From: Chitinibacter fontanus
GTDB lineage: Bacteria > Pseudomonadota > Gammaproteobacteria > Burkholderiales > Chitinibacteraceae
DNA: 64,000 bases
NCBI RefSeq assembly: GCF_013423785.1
Contig: NZ_CP058952.1
Coordinates: forward strand, 2,445,665 to 2,509,664
Direction of reading: 5' to 3'
Positions within the stretch are counted from its first letter, which is position 1; every line of letters starts with the position of its first letter. The translations under genes were made by a program, and so were the position numbers. The notes below the pieces were generated by a model, which had not been told where the DNA came from, searched no databases, and saw nothing but the letters and a program-made list of their open reading frames with translations. Shown piece after piece: positions 53,661-62,109 of the stretch.

Positions 53661-54062
53661 TCAGAGCATTTGCTGCAATTTTTCCTGTAAGTTTTCAAGT
53701 TGTACTGGTTTGCTGAGCATGCCGCTGATTTTAGGTAGGTAACTCTGTTTTTCATTCAGAGAAAAACGAAAATGCGTGGCTTGATCAATCCCCGTGAGTA
53801 ATAAAATCGGGGTTGAGCGTATGCTGGCGTAGCGCGAGTCCGCACGTTCATCGCGGAGTTGGTAGACCAACTCGAAACCAGCGGTATCCGTTTCCAGCAT
53901 GGCTTCGGTCACAATCGCGTCGGGCTTTTCGGTTAGCGCCAGCTTTCGCCCCTCGACGGCTGAATGTGCGCAAATGACGGCATAGCCGTGGGCGGCTAAT
54001 TGCGTGGAAAGTTGTTCACAGAGCGAGACATCATTGTCGATCAGCAGAATTTTTTTGCTCAT
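53661..54062 (-). CDS. Receiver-only protein with Glu at the phosphoacceptor site
   Basis: This 133-residue CheY-like protein has the acidic pair in LLIDNDVSL (Asp 9 and 11), the Thr in ILLLTGID and the Lys in MLSKPVQLE. Where receivers have Asp (DLVILDLML pattern) it reads DAIVTEAML, with Glu 53. Glu often mimics the phosphorylated state, so the protein may be constitutively active or a pure interaction module. No output domain is attached. It is part of the hydrogenase operon, 15 bases after the small-subunit gene, but its partner is unknown. Confidence 0.8.
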   Translation of the reverse strand: MSKKILLIDNDVSLCEQLSTQLAAHGYAVICAHSAVEGRKLALTEKPDAIVTEAMLETDTAGFELVYQLRDERADSRYASIRSTPILLLTGIDQATHFRFSLNEKQSYLPKISGMLSKPVQLENLQEKLQQML

Positions 54063-54077
54063 GGTATCGGCCTCGGA

Positions 54078-54605
54078 TTACTTCAGTAGCTCGTAAATCA
54101 CATTGCGTTTTTCCCACGCCTCGTTGCGCTCATACATATCGATCGGGAACTCCATTTGTTTGAGTTCAACTGGCGCGGCCTGCTTATCAACTAAGCCCAG
54201 AGCAAGGGCGACGCCGTACAAAATCGCTTCTGGGCGCGGCGGGCAACCCGGGATGTAGTAATTCACCCCTAGTACTTTATCCACGCCACCAGTGACGTTA
54301 TAGGTATCAAACCAAGCCCCACCACCTGTGGCGCACGAGCCAATCGCAAAGACTAGCTTGGGGTTTGGGATGGCTTCATAGGCCCGTTTGACCAGTGGCA
54401 ACGTAGGACGGGTGACAGCACCAGAAATCAGCATGGCATCGGCATGGCGAGGTGAGGCCACCAGCTTGATTCCAAAACGCTCGACATCGTAAAACGGTGT
54501 AAGAATATTCAAAATTTCAATGTCGCAGCCGTTACATGCGCCGGTGTTGCAGTGATAAACCCAGATGGATTTTTTGAACATCCGCTTGCAGAGATTTTTA
54601 AGCAT
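54078..54605 (-). CDS. Group 4-type [NiFe] hydrogenase small subunit (NuoB-like)
   Basis: This 175-residue protein is the short, single-cluster type of small subunit found in energy-converting hydrogenases. Proximal 4Fe-4S ligands are in CNTGACNGCDIE (Cys 24 and 27), IGSCATGGG and IPGCPPRPEAI. It lacks the additional clusters and Tat signal of group 1 enzymes, so it faces the cytoplasm. It pairs with the NuoCD-like large subunit encoded upstream in the operon. Confidence 0.92.
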   Translation of the reverse strand: MLKNLCKRMFKKSIWVYHCNTGACNGCDIEILNILTPFYDVERFGIKLVASPRHADAMLISGAVTRPTLPLVKRAYEAIPNPKLVFAIGSCATGGGAWFDTYNVTGGVDKVLGVNYYIPGCPPRPEAILYGVALALGLVDKQAAPVELKQMEFPIDMYERNEAWEKRNVIYELLK

Positions 54606-54614
54606 GTTCGGCTC

Positions 54615-55154
54615 CTATTTTTTGCTTGGGCGCTGGTAGTTGTCGGATTCTTTGAGTAGCTCTGTCGAGAAGGTCTCGCTGGTTTTACGGATCAGAGCCC
54701 GCTGCTCAAGGTTGTCGTAGCGGAAGCCTTTTAGATTGATGCGATCAATGGCATTGGTTTTTTCCATCTCGTAGCAGCGACCACAGCGCTGGCAGCTCAT
54801 CATAAATAGCTCCATGCGCGTGGTGATATCGTCTTTATCATCGCACGCGATTTCAAAGCTATTACTCATCGTGATGGCCTGCTCTGGGCAGATGTCGGCA
54901 CAGCGCCCGCAATAAGTGCAGCGTGAGCCGTCATACAACATCACCCGTAATTCCTGGCACACATCGCGGACCAAAATGCAGCGCGAAGGGCAGTGATCGG
55001 AACAGCCGCCGCAGCCAATGCATTTCTGGTGATCAAACACCGGTTGCCCCCGCAAATTAGCAGGTACGGGTGGGCGCTCATTTGGGTAGTCAAGCGTTAC
55101 GACCCCCGGTTTCATTACCATCAGAAGCTGTTTGATTTTGCTGGTTAGCCACAT
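54615..55154 (-). CDS. NuoI/HyfH-like polyferredoxin subunit
   Basis: This 179-residue protein has two classical 4Fe-4S motifs (CIGCGGCSDHCP and CTYCGRCADICP) and a third partial cluster CQRCGRCYEM. It would pass electrons from the soluble modules to the small subunit. The gene lies nine bases before the small-subunit gene and 11 bases after the NuoH-like gene. The third Cys motif is more than in plain NuoI. Confidence 0.9.
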   Translation of the reverse strand: MWLTSKIKQLLMVMKPGVVTLDYPNERPPVPANLRGQPVFDHQKCIGCGGCSDHCPSRCILVRDVCQELRVMLYDGSRCTYCGRCADICPEQAITMSNSFEIACDDKDDITTRMELFMMSCQRCGRCYEMEKTNAIDRINLKGFRYDNLEQRALIRKTSETFSTELLKESDNYQRPSKK

Positions 55155-55165
55155 GATGATCTCCC

Positions 55166-56089
55166 TTAGAAGACGATGGCGGCGGCAATAGCTGCCAGCG
55201 CAATCAGAAACAGCACGCCGAAGTAGCGAATCGCTTGATCGATCCGGTAGCGTGGGTGGGTGGCGGATAAAAGCCCGATCAGCAGGAATACCACGGCGGT
55301 CAGCACTAACTGCAAAGCCAGATCGATTAGATAGAAACCTGAGCCTAGCAATGGAACGAACATGGCGATTGGCAAGTAGGCATAAAACATCTGCTTGAGC
55401 ATCATGTAGTACTTAAATAGCGCATAGTTGGGGCCGCTGTACTCGATAAACGGGCCTCCCAGCAGCTCTTGCTCGGCCTCAGCGATGTCAAACGGCTGGC
55501 GTGCTACAAAGGCTTGCAGGCCAAACAAGCTCACCGCAATCATAATCACGCCAGGCAGGCCAAAAGAGGCCATTGGCGTGCCATAAATAACAGCGTTCAG
55601 ATCGAGGCTGCCAGTTTTCAGTACGCCCAGCAGCAGCACCATAAATAAAATTGGCTCCACCATAATCATCGTGGTCATTTCACGGCTGGCGCCGATCAGT
55701 GCGTAGATATTTTTGCTAGCAAACGCGCCTAGCAACACGGCCACACCGCCGAGGGTCAGCAGATAAACCAGCGAGATTGCGTCGGCATAGGGCGTCAAGG
55801 CTGTGGCATGGCCTGCGACGGGAAGGATCGCAATCACACATAGGATGGATGCAAACGCCACCAGCGGCGCTAACCGAAATGGTAGGATTCCTGATGAATC
55901 AATGTTTTCCTTGCCCAGTAATTTGAGTACGTCATAGTACGACTGCGCCAGTGGAGGCCCTTGCCGGCTTTGTACCCGCGCCATAACGCGCCGCACCACG
56001 CCATCCAAAAAAGGCGCAACGGCCAGAAACAGCAGCAGATTGCCAAAGACCTGAGCAATGCCAATAGTGATTTCAGTGAATGAGCTCAT
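55166..56089 (-). CDS. NuoH/HyfC-like membrane subunit
   Basis: This 307-residue protein has about eight helices and the complex-I NuoH signatures RVMARVQSRQGPPLAQSYYD and QPFDIAEAEQELLGGPFIEY near the quinone-cavity equivalent. In membrane-bound hydrogenases this subunit links the catalytic module to the ion-pumping arm. It overlaps the large-subunit gene by four bases. Confidence 0.93.
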   Translation of the reverse strand: MSSFTEITIGIAQVFGNLLLFLAVAPFLDGVVRRVMARVQSRQGPPLAQSYYDVLKLLGKENIDSSGILPFRLAPLVAFASILCVIAILPVAGHATALTPYADAISLVYLLTLGGVAVLLGAFASKNIYALIGASREMTTMIMVEPILFMVLLLGVLKTGSLDLNAVIYGTPMASFGLPGVIMIAVSLFGLQAFVARQPFDIAEAEQELLGGPFIEYSGPNYALFKYYMMLKQMFYAYLPIAMFVPLLGSGFYLIDLALQLVLTAVVFLLIGLLSATHPRYRIDQAIRYFGVLFLIALAAIAAAIVF

Positions 56090-57771
56090 TTTTTCACCTG
56101 TTGCAGATATTTTCTCGACATCGCATCAAGCTCCGCTTTGGAAACCGAGCTGGATTTGCCTGATTGCAGATCAACTACCGCCACACGATCAGTGCAAGAA
56201 AAGCATGGGTCAATACTGCCCATGATGATGGGGAAGTCAGCAAATTGCTCATCCAACAACATCAATGGCACGGCCTGTAGGTTGGTAAAGGTCGGAGCGC
56301 GAACCCGCCAGCGTTCGGGGCGGTTATCCTCACCGGTAACAACGTAGTGCACCGATTCACCGCGTGGTGCTTCGACCACGGTAATTGCATGTCGCTGCGC
56401 TGGGATTTTGTCCTTCATTTCAACAAATATTTCGCCGCCCGGCATCTTGTCCAGGCACTGGCGGATGATCTTGATCGCCTCGAAGGTCTCGACAACCCGG
56501 ATTACTAATGTGGACCAAACGTCGCAGCCATCGAGTACCGGTACTTCAAATTTCATCTCGTCGTAAGCGGCATAGGGGTGATCGCGACGGGCATCAATAT
56601 CGACACCGCGCGCACGCGCCACGGGGCCGATCAAATTCCAGTCGATGGCCTGCTGCTTGGTGATCGTACCGACGCCTTTGGTGCGTTTATGGATGGACGT
56701 GTCTTTTTCAATCGCGCGATAAATAACCATCAGCTCGTCTTCGATTTTTTTGATCACATCCAGAATGTCTTGTGCAATTTCTGGCGTAATGTCACGACGC
56801 ACACCGCCAACTAAAATCATGCCGTAGGTTTTGCGATTGCCGGTGAGTCGTTCACACAACCACATGATCTGTTCGCGCACGCGCCACGCCTGCATAAACA
56901 CCGTATCAAAACCAATCAAATGGCCCGCCACGCCTAGCCATAGCAAGTTGGAGTGGATGCGTTCGATTTCGAGCATCATGGTGCGGATAAATTCGGCGCG
57001 GCGCGGAATAATCAGCCCCGCGGCCGATTCCACTGCCTGCGAAAACGCGGTGGCATGCACCGAGCCGCAAATACCGCAGATGCGTTCGGCAATAAATGGC
57101 ACTTCGTTGTAGCTCACCTGAGTCTGGCACAGCTTCTCGATACCGCGATGCGTCATAAAGCCGCGATAGTCACAGCCCTTGATGGTTTCACCATCGACAT
57201 ACACGGCAAAGTGTTCGGGCTCGTGCAAGCTCGGGTGAAAGGGGCCAACTGGCACGATCTTGGTGCCGGGAGGTGCTTCATCGAGTTGATACGCGACATC
57301 CTCGGCGCCTTGCGGAACGAAATCATGCGGAACATCTTTACGCAGTGGGTAGATGCCCTCTGGCCAATCATCGGCCAGCACTAATTTTTTGGGTTTGGGG
57401 TGGCCAGCAAAGCGCAAGCCCAGCAAATCGGTGACTTCGCGTTCCGACCAGCCGGCAGAAGGCAGGTCGGGCGTAATGGATTCGAGTACCGGGTCATCAA
57501 CAGGAGCAGACGCACGGCAGCAGACAAAACGGTTGCTATCGTCCAGTGCATAGGTATGCACCATTGCTAGCGTGCCGTCACGCTCGATGTTGTCATAACC
57601 GATGCTGCACAGATAGCGGGCGCCTGCGTTGGTGATGATCTGGCTTGCTTCACGAAAACCGGCGCGCTTTACATCGATGTAGATGGTGCGCTCATCGGTT
57701 TTTTCGACGCACACCACATCATCACGCAGGCGGGCAATCAGTTTGGCTTCCAGTTCTTTTCTTATCGACAT
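56086..57771 (-). CDS. Group 4-type [NiFe] hydrogenase large subunit (NuoC-NuoD fusion)
   Basis: This 561-residue protein fuses a NuoC-like N-terminal domain (about 1-170) to a NuoD-like catalytic domain. The L1 motif RICGICGSVH (about 227-236) and the L2 motif DPCFSCTDR near residue 525 supply all four Ni ligands, so it is a genuine hydrogenase and not an inactive relative. It resembles HycE/HyfG of formate hydrogenlyase. The C-terminus extends beyond the L2 motif by about 35 residues without an obvious cleavable His-Val/His-Arg end. Confidence 0.93.
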   Translation of the reverse strand: MSIRKELEAKLIARLRDDVVCVEKTDERTIYIDVKRAGFREASQIITNAGARYLCSIGYDNIERDGTLAMVHTYALDDSNRFVCCRASAPVDDPVLESITPDLPSAGWSEREVTDLLGLRFAGHPKPKKLVLADDWPEGIYPLRKDVPHDFVPQGAEDVAYQLDEAPPGTKIVPVGPFHPSLHEPEHFAVYVDGETIKGCDYRGFMTHRGIEKLCQTQVSYNEVPFIAERICGICGSVHATAFSQAVESAAGLIIPRRAEFIRTMMLEIERIHSNLLWLGVAGHLIGFDTVFMQAWRVREQIMWLCERLTGNRKTYGMILVGGVRRDITPEIAQDILDVIKKIEDELMVIYRAIEKDTSIHKRTKGVGTITKQQAIDWNLIGPVARARGVDIDARRDHPYAAYDEMKFEVPVLDGCDVWSTLVIRVVETFEAIKIIRQCLDKMPGGEIFVEMKDKIPAQRHAITVVEAPRGESVHYVVTGEDNRPERWRVRAPTFTNLQAVPLMLLDEQFADFPIIMGSIDPCFSCTDRVAVVDLQSGKSSSVSKAELDAMSRKYLQQVKK

Positions 57772-57789
57772 GGTGGTAACTCCGGAAAA

Positions 57790-59655
57790 TCAGGCGCCGC
57801 GCACATTGCCGCCAGTCCATTTCATGAACTTTTTAAAGGCGTCAAAGATATGACTGCTCAAGTAACGATTGGCATTATTTAGGGTTTGGTATCCGCACAG
57901 CCATACTGGTGCTGTGCGCTCTTCTGCGCCACCAGCACGGCGTAGCCACAGTGCGGCGAGCAGCGCCACCACCAGCATGGCTATCATGACTAGCGGTAGC
58001 GAGAAGGCAACGGCTGAACCATTGGTTGCAGCAAAGCTTACGCCTGCATAGTGTTGCGACAGGGAGGCGAGCACTGCAGGTGTGCCCAGCGTGTGGGTTA
58101 GCACTCCTTCCGAAGTCGCCAGCACGCGCCCAAACAGTTGCACAAACAAGTAAGGGAAGAAGCCTTGTACCAGACACACGGCAGCCAAAATCAATTTAGG
58201 GGCTAGCATCAATTGGCTGACTTCGTGGACCTTGGTTTTTTCATTCCACTCGACCCCCACCGAGGTAAAGGTCATGCCGTAGAGCTTCACGTAAGTGGCC
58301 AACGTCATCGCGCTGGTTACCAATGCAATCACGCCGAAGATTACAAAAATGCCAGCCGCTTTGCCCGACAGCAACGTGGCTGCCACGATGGCCCACTTGC
58401 TGGTAAAGCCCGAAAAGGCCGGCACGCCCGAAACGGCAATCGCGGCGATGCCGGCGATAATGGCAGTGATCGGCATCAGCGCAAACAGGCCGCCGAGCTT
58501 GTCCAGATCTTTGGTGCCGGTGGTGTATTGCACACTACCCACACACAGGAACAACAAGCTTTTGAAAATGGCGTGATTCAGTACATGCAAAAACGCGCCC
58601 AAAATGGCCAGCAGCGCCAGTGCATGCAGCGCGGCATTGGGGCCGAGGTAATAGCGCGCTGCACCGATCGCCAGAATGATGTAGCCGATCTGGCCGATGG
58701 AGCTATACGCATTCAGGCGCTTGGCATCGACTTGTTTCAGCGATTGCGAGGTGCCGATAAACAGAGTCACCACACCAATCACCGCCACCGCCAGCCCCCA
58801 GTACTGCAACTCGTGCGCGGGCATGCTCTCTGGCGTCATCCAGAACAGGGTGCGGATCAGGCCGTAGATGCCGGTTTTGAGCATCACACCTGACAGCAGC
58901 GCGCTAATCGGTGACGGCGCTACCGAGTGCGCATCGGGCAGCCACAGCTGGCCCAGCGGAAACATACCCGCTTTCATGCCAAAGCCGAGGAAGGTGAGCG
59001 CCAGTAGCAAGGTACGCAGGCCGACATCGAGCGTGCCCAACTGCTCGGCGATTTGATGTAGTGGCGTACCCCAGCCGCAGCCCGGAACCAGCAGCCCCGC
59101 CGTTAGCACCGTCGCCCACGCCAGCTGCATCAGCAGCAGGTATTTATTGGCGCTGCGCACAATCACCGGGTCGTGATGATCAAAGCGGATTAGCCAGAAT
59201 GAGGTCAGCGTCATCAGCTGCCAGGCGATGGTAAACCCGGTGCTCAGGTCATCCACCGTCACCAGCGCGATCATGCCGGCGATAAACACGGGGTAGCAGA
59301 AATAAAAGCCGCGCAGGCTGTAATGGCGGTAATGGTCCATCTGCATATAGCCAATGCAGTACAGCGCCACCACGCTGGCAATCACCGCGATCAGCAGCAA
59401 AAACACCGCCGAAAATCCATCCACCAGCAGCGGGATCGTGAGCCCAGCCAGCTGCAGATCAAAGCTGGCCGGCGCGCCCGGGCCGCTCAGAACATTGATA
59501 GCGCTGCTGGCGAAAAACAGCCCGGCCAGCACCACGGCCAGTAGGTTAACGATGCCTGCCAGTTGGCGTTTGCTGGCGATTAGTGGGGTAATCAGGCCCG
59601 CACCCAGCAAGATCGCCAGGCCGGTTTGTAAATGCGGATAGATCGTGGTGTCCAT
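57790..59655 (-). CDS. NuoL/HyfB-like proton-translocating subunit
   Basis: This 621-residue protein starts MDTTIYPHLQTGLAILLGAG at 59655 behind AAGGAG. It has about 15 helices and antiporter-fold motifs LGFGMKAGMFPLGQLWLPDA and HVLNHAIFKSLLFLCVG, where Lys and His residues form the proton path in complex I. It is the only antiporter-like subunit in the visible operon, a minimal arrangement compared with Hyf (HyfB, D and F). A weak C-terminal amphipathic segment may be a short lateral helix. Confidence 0.9.
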   Translation of the reverse strand: MDTTIYPHLQTGLAILLGAGLITPLIASKRQLAGIVNLLAVVLAGLFFASSAINVLSGPGAPASFDLQLAGLTIPLLVDGFSAVFLLLIAVIASVVALYCIGYMQMDHYRHYSLRGFYFCYPVFIAGMIALVTVDDLSTGFTIAWQLMTLTSFWLIRFDHHDPVIVRSANKYLLLMQLAWATVLTAGLLVPGCGWGTPLHQIAEQLGTLDVGLRTLLLALTFLGFGMKAGMFPLGQLWLPDAHSVAPSPISALLSGVMLKTGIYGLIRTLFWMTPESMPAHELQYWGLAVAVIGVVTLFIGTSQSLKQVDAKRLNAYSSIGQIGYIILAIGAARYYLGPNAALHALALLAILGAFLHVLNHAIFKSLLFLCVGSVQYTTGTKDLDKLGGLFALMPITAIIAGIAAIAVSGVPAFSGFTSKWAIVAATLLSGKAAGIFVIFGVIALVTSAMTLATYVKLYGMTFTSVGVEWNEKTKVHEVSQLMLAPKLILAAVCLVQGFFPYLFVQLFGRVLATSEGVLTHTLGTPAVLASLSQHYAGVSFAATNGSAVAFSLPLVMIAMLVVALLAALWLRRAGGAEERTAPVWLCGYQTLNNANRYLSSHIFDAFKKFMKWTGGNVRGA

Positions 59656-59656
59656 C

Positions 59657-60145
59657 TTAGTGGCTCCTTCCGGCGTGCTGGCACAGCAGATCAATCACTG
59701 TCGCCGCGCTGTCCTGTATGGCTGGCTCCATCTGCAAGCCAAAGTCGATGTTGTGGGCGCTGATGCCTAGCAGGTAAACCTGCTTGCCCTGTTGTTCGAG
59801 TAATTGCGCGGCCATTGATAGCGCCAGCTTGTGGGTCGAATAGCCGCCGCCGGTTTCCAGCTCGCGCAGCTTGCCCAAAACCAGCGAGCCGGGTGTTTGC
59901 CCGCTGCCGCTAATCGCATCCACCAGTAAGATGTGCTCGGCTGGGCCTGAGGCCAGCGCAAACACATGGTTTTCGATCACGTCTTCGACATTCAGCGCCG
60001 CATGCGGGCTGCCGGAGGGTAACTGCTGGGCCAAGGTGTCGGCGATATAGCAGCCCACGCCATCGTCGCTACGCAGCGGGTTGCCGATGCCCACAATCTG
60101 CGTGGGGCGGCTAAAAATTTGGGCCAAATCGTGGGTAAAGCTCAT
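59657..60145 (-). CDS. Hydrogenase maturation protease
   Basis: This 162-residue HyaD/HycI-family endopeptidase has GIGNPLRSDDGVGCYI with the nickel-sensing Asp, VDAISGSGQTPGSLV, and the later STHKLALSMAAQL. These proteases cut the large-subunit C-terminus after Ni insertion. Because the large subunit shows no clear HXXX cleavage end, the actual processing should be checked. It overlaps its upstream neighbour by four bases. Confidence 0.88.
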   Translation of the reverse strand: MSFTHDLAQIFSRPTQIVGIGNPLRSDDGVGCYIADTLAQQLPSGSPHAALNVEDVIENHVFALASGPAEHILLVDAISGSGQTPGSLVLGKLRELETGGGYSTHKLALSMAAQLLEQQGKQVYLLGISAHNIDFGLQMEPAIQDSAATVIDLLCQHAGRSH

Positions 60146-61020
60146 ATCTGTTCACCCAGCGTTTTGATTTGCCGATAGGTATAAACCGGCCCATCGGTGC
60201 AGACGAGCGTGCGGCCTACTGCGCAATGCTGGCATTTGCCAATGCCGCATTTCATCAGCCGCTCCAGCGTCGAGATGATCGCGTCTTCGCTCATACCCCG
60301 TTTTAAAAATTCGCCAATCACGCTGTTAAACATCACCGGCGGGCCGCAGACAAAGGCCACGCTGTTATCGACCGGCACCTTGGCTTTTTCGATCAGCTGA
60401 TTCACATAGCCCACTTCGCCCGTCCAGCCTTCTTCGGGACGGTCGATGGTGATGAAAGTCTCGAAGCCAGCGTTTTGCTGCCACTCGCGAATATCCGGCT
60501 GGTACATCAGATCTTGGCTGCTGCGCGCGCCATACAAAAGGATGATGCGGCCGAAATCTTCGCGGTGTTGCAGCGCATGCACGATCGAGCTGCGCAGCGG
60601 AATCAGGCCAATGCCTCCGGCCACGTAAATGATGTTTTTGCCTTTAATGTCTTCAAACGGAAAGCCATTGCCAAATGGCCCGCGCACGCCGAGTTTGTCG
60701 CCGGGTTTGAGCGCGTGTAGCGCGTTAGTTACCTTCCCGACGGCGCGCACCGAAATATGAAAGCGATCGTTTTCCGGGCTGGGCGGTAGCGACACGGCAA
60801 ATTCACCGGCGCCAAACACCGTGCACATAATGAATTGGCCCGATTTGATGCGGAACTCGCGCTCGACGTCTTTATTCGTGAAAGACAGATAAAACGTCTT
60901 TACCTCGGGAATTTCGTCGCGAATCTCGTCGATATTCACCACCTCGGGGAAGGTCACAATCGGGCACAGGCCGGTGGTTTTACAGTTGCCATGCTCGTGA
61001 TTGCCGTGACAATTGGCCAT
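60142..61020 (-). CDS. FAD/NAD(P)-binding electron-transfer subunit (sulfhydrogenase gamma/AsrB-like)
   Basis: This 292-residue protein begins MANCHGNHEHGN at 61020. It has a ferredoxin-NADP reductase type FAD domain (FYLSFTNKDVEREFRIKSGQ), a nucleotide-binding domain (IIYVAGGIGLIPLRSSIVHA, LLYGARSSQDLMY) and a C-terminal 2Fe-2S motif CGIGKCQHCAVG with a later Cys. It would exchange electrons with NAD(P)H or NAD(P)+. It shares a TGATG overlap with the gene before it. Presence of this subunit in a group 4 operon suggests a pyridine-nucleotide link. Confidence 0.88.
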   Translation of the reverse strand: MANCHGNHEHGNCKTTGLCPIVTFPEVVNIDEIRDEIPEVKTFYLSFTNKDVEREFRIKSGQFIMCTVFGAGEFAVSLPPSPENDRFHISVRAVGKVTNALHALKPGDKLGVRGPFGNGFPFEDIKGKNIIYVAGGIGLIPLRSSIVHALQHREDFGRIILLYGARSSQDLMYQPDIREWQQNAGFETFITIDRPEEGWTGEVGYVNQLIEKAKVPVDNSVAFVCGPPVMFNSVIGEFLKRGMSEDAIISTLERLMKCGIGKCQHCAVGRTLVCTDGPVYTYRQIKTLGEQI

Positions 61021-62090
61021 CAGTTTTGCCCTCCGGTGATTTCGCGGCGGATGTATTGCACAACATTGGGCAGGCCAATATCGCCAGGGCACACCCACTG
61101 GCAGCGGCCACAGCCCACACAGCCGGGGCGCAGGTATTTTTTCGATTGCGGGTAAGACAGCTTGCAGAAAAAACGCTTATTGCGTCGGTCTTCCACCGGC
61201 TGACGCGGGTTATGGTCGCCAGCCATGCGGGCATAGCCTTCAAACGAGCACGAATCGCGCATGCGCAGCCGTTCGCACTCGCCGCATGCCGTTTGTGTGT
61301 CTTCAATATTGAAGCAGCTACAGGTTGGGCAAACGAAAGAGCAGGCTCCGCATTCCAAGCATTGATCGCCGATATATTCCCAGGTTTCCTGCTTTACAAA
61401 ACCGGTGGTGATGCGATTCATTACGCGGGAAATCCACGCTTTATTGTCGGTGGCCATTTCGGGGAATAGATCAATGCAGTGATCGACGACGGCTTTTTGC
61501 TCACTAAGCTGAGCGGGGCTGGCTAGTTGCCATTGATGGGCATCCGCCAGCGCCTGGCCTTTCTCGCTCCCCACTTTAACCAGATAACCGTCTTGCAGTT
61601 TGGTCAGATCCAGATCAAAACCTTCATCGGCATCCGGGCCTGAGTGCGTACAGACGCAGAAACATTGTGGGAAGGGGTTGAGGCAGGTATTGCTGATCAG
61701 CAGGCATTGACGGCGATGTGCCAGATACACATCATCAACAAATTCTTGCCCGAGGAAAAAGCGATCCAGCACCAAAATGCCGGATAAATCACAGGGACGT
61801 AAGCCGAACAAGACCTTCGGTTTTTCAAAGTATTGTTTGGACATCGTCACACTTTGGGCTTCGCTGTCATAGCGGTATTTCAAAATTCGCTCCATTTGCG
61901 GGAACAGAATTTCTTTTACCGGCATCGACGGAATCGGCGCTTCCAGATTGAGCGCGGCGACATCAGTTAGCTGATCAAAAAACACCTGCTGAGTTTGTGG
62001 GTCAACCTGCGGGCCATACACTTCATGCGAAGCCTGCAGCTCTTGGGCCAGTTGCTTGATCTCGTGTGAGGATAAAATATACATGGACAT
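61020..62090 (-). CDS. Iron-sulfur electron-transfer subunit (sulfhydrogenase beta/AsrA-like)
   Basis: This 356-residue protein has FGLRPCDLSGILVLDRFFLG, the motif CLECGACSFVCPTCSCFNI and CVGCGRCQWVCPGDIG, with further Cys in QCFCVCTH and TACGECE. Such beta subunits pair with the gamma-type flavoprotein encoded next, as in archaeal sulfhydrogenase and anaerobic sulfite reductase. It probably wires the flavoprotein to the hydrogenase or to the molybdopterin subunit. Confidence 0.88.
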   Translation of the reverse strand: MSMYILSSHEIKQLAQELQASHEVYGPQVDPQTQQVFFDQLTDVAALNLEAPIPSMPVKEILFPQMERILKYRYDSEAQSVTMSKQYFEKPKVLFGLRPCDLSGILVLDRFFLGQEFVDDVYLAHRRQCLLISNTCLNPFPQCFCVCTHSGPDADEGFDLDLTKLQDGYLVKVGSEKGQALADAHQWQLASPAQLSEQKAVVDHCIDLFPEMATDNKAWISRVMNRITTGFVKQETWEYIGDQCLECGACSFVCPTCSCFNIEDTQTACGECERLRMRDSCSFEGYARMAGDHNPRQPVEDRRNKRFFCKLSYPQSKKYLRPGCVGCGRCQWVCPGDIGLPNVVQYIRREITGGQN

Positions 62091-62109
62091 CTGTGCTTAG
62101 CCTCGCTGC

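Noticed and set aside
58213..58893. Plus-strand open frame of 226 residues in the hydrogenase operon
   Set aside because: It is His/Gln/Arg-rich antisense of the NuoL-like gene, typical of a shadow frame.
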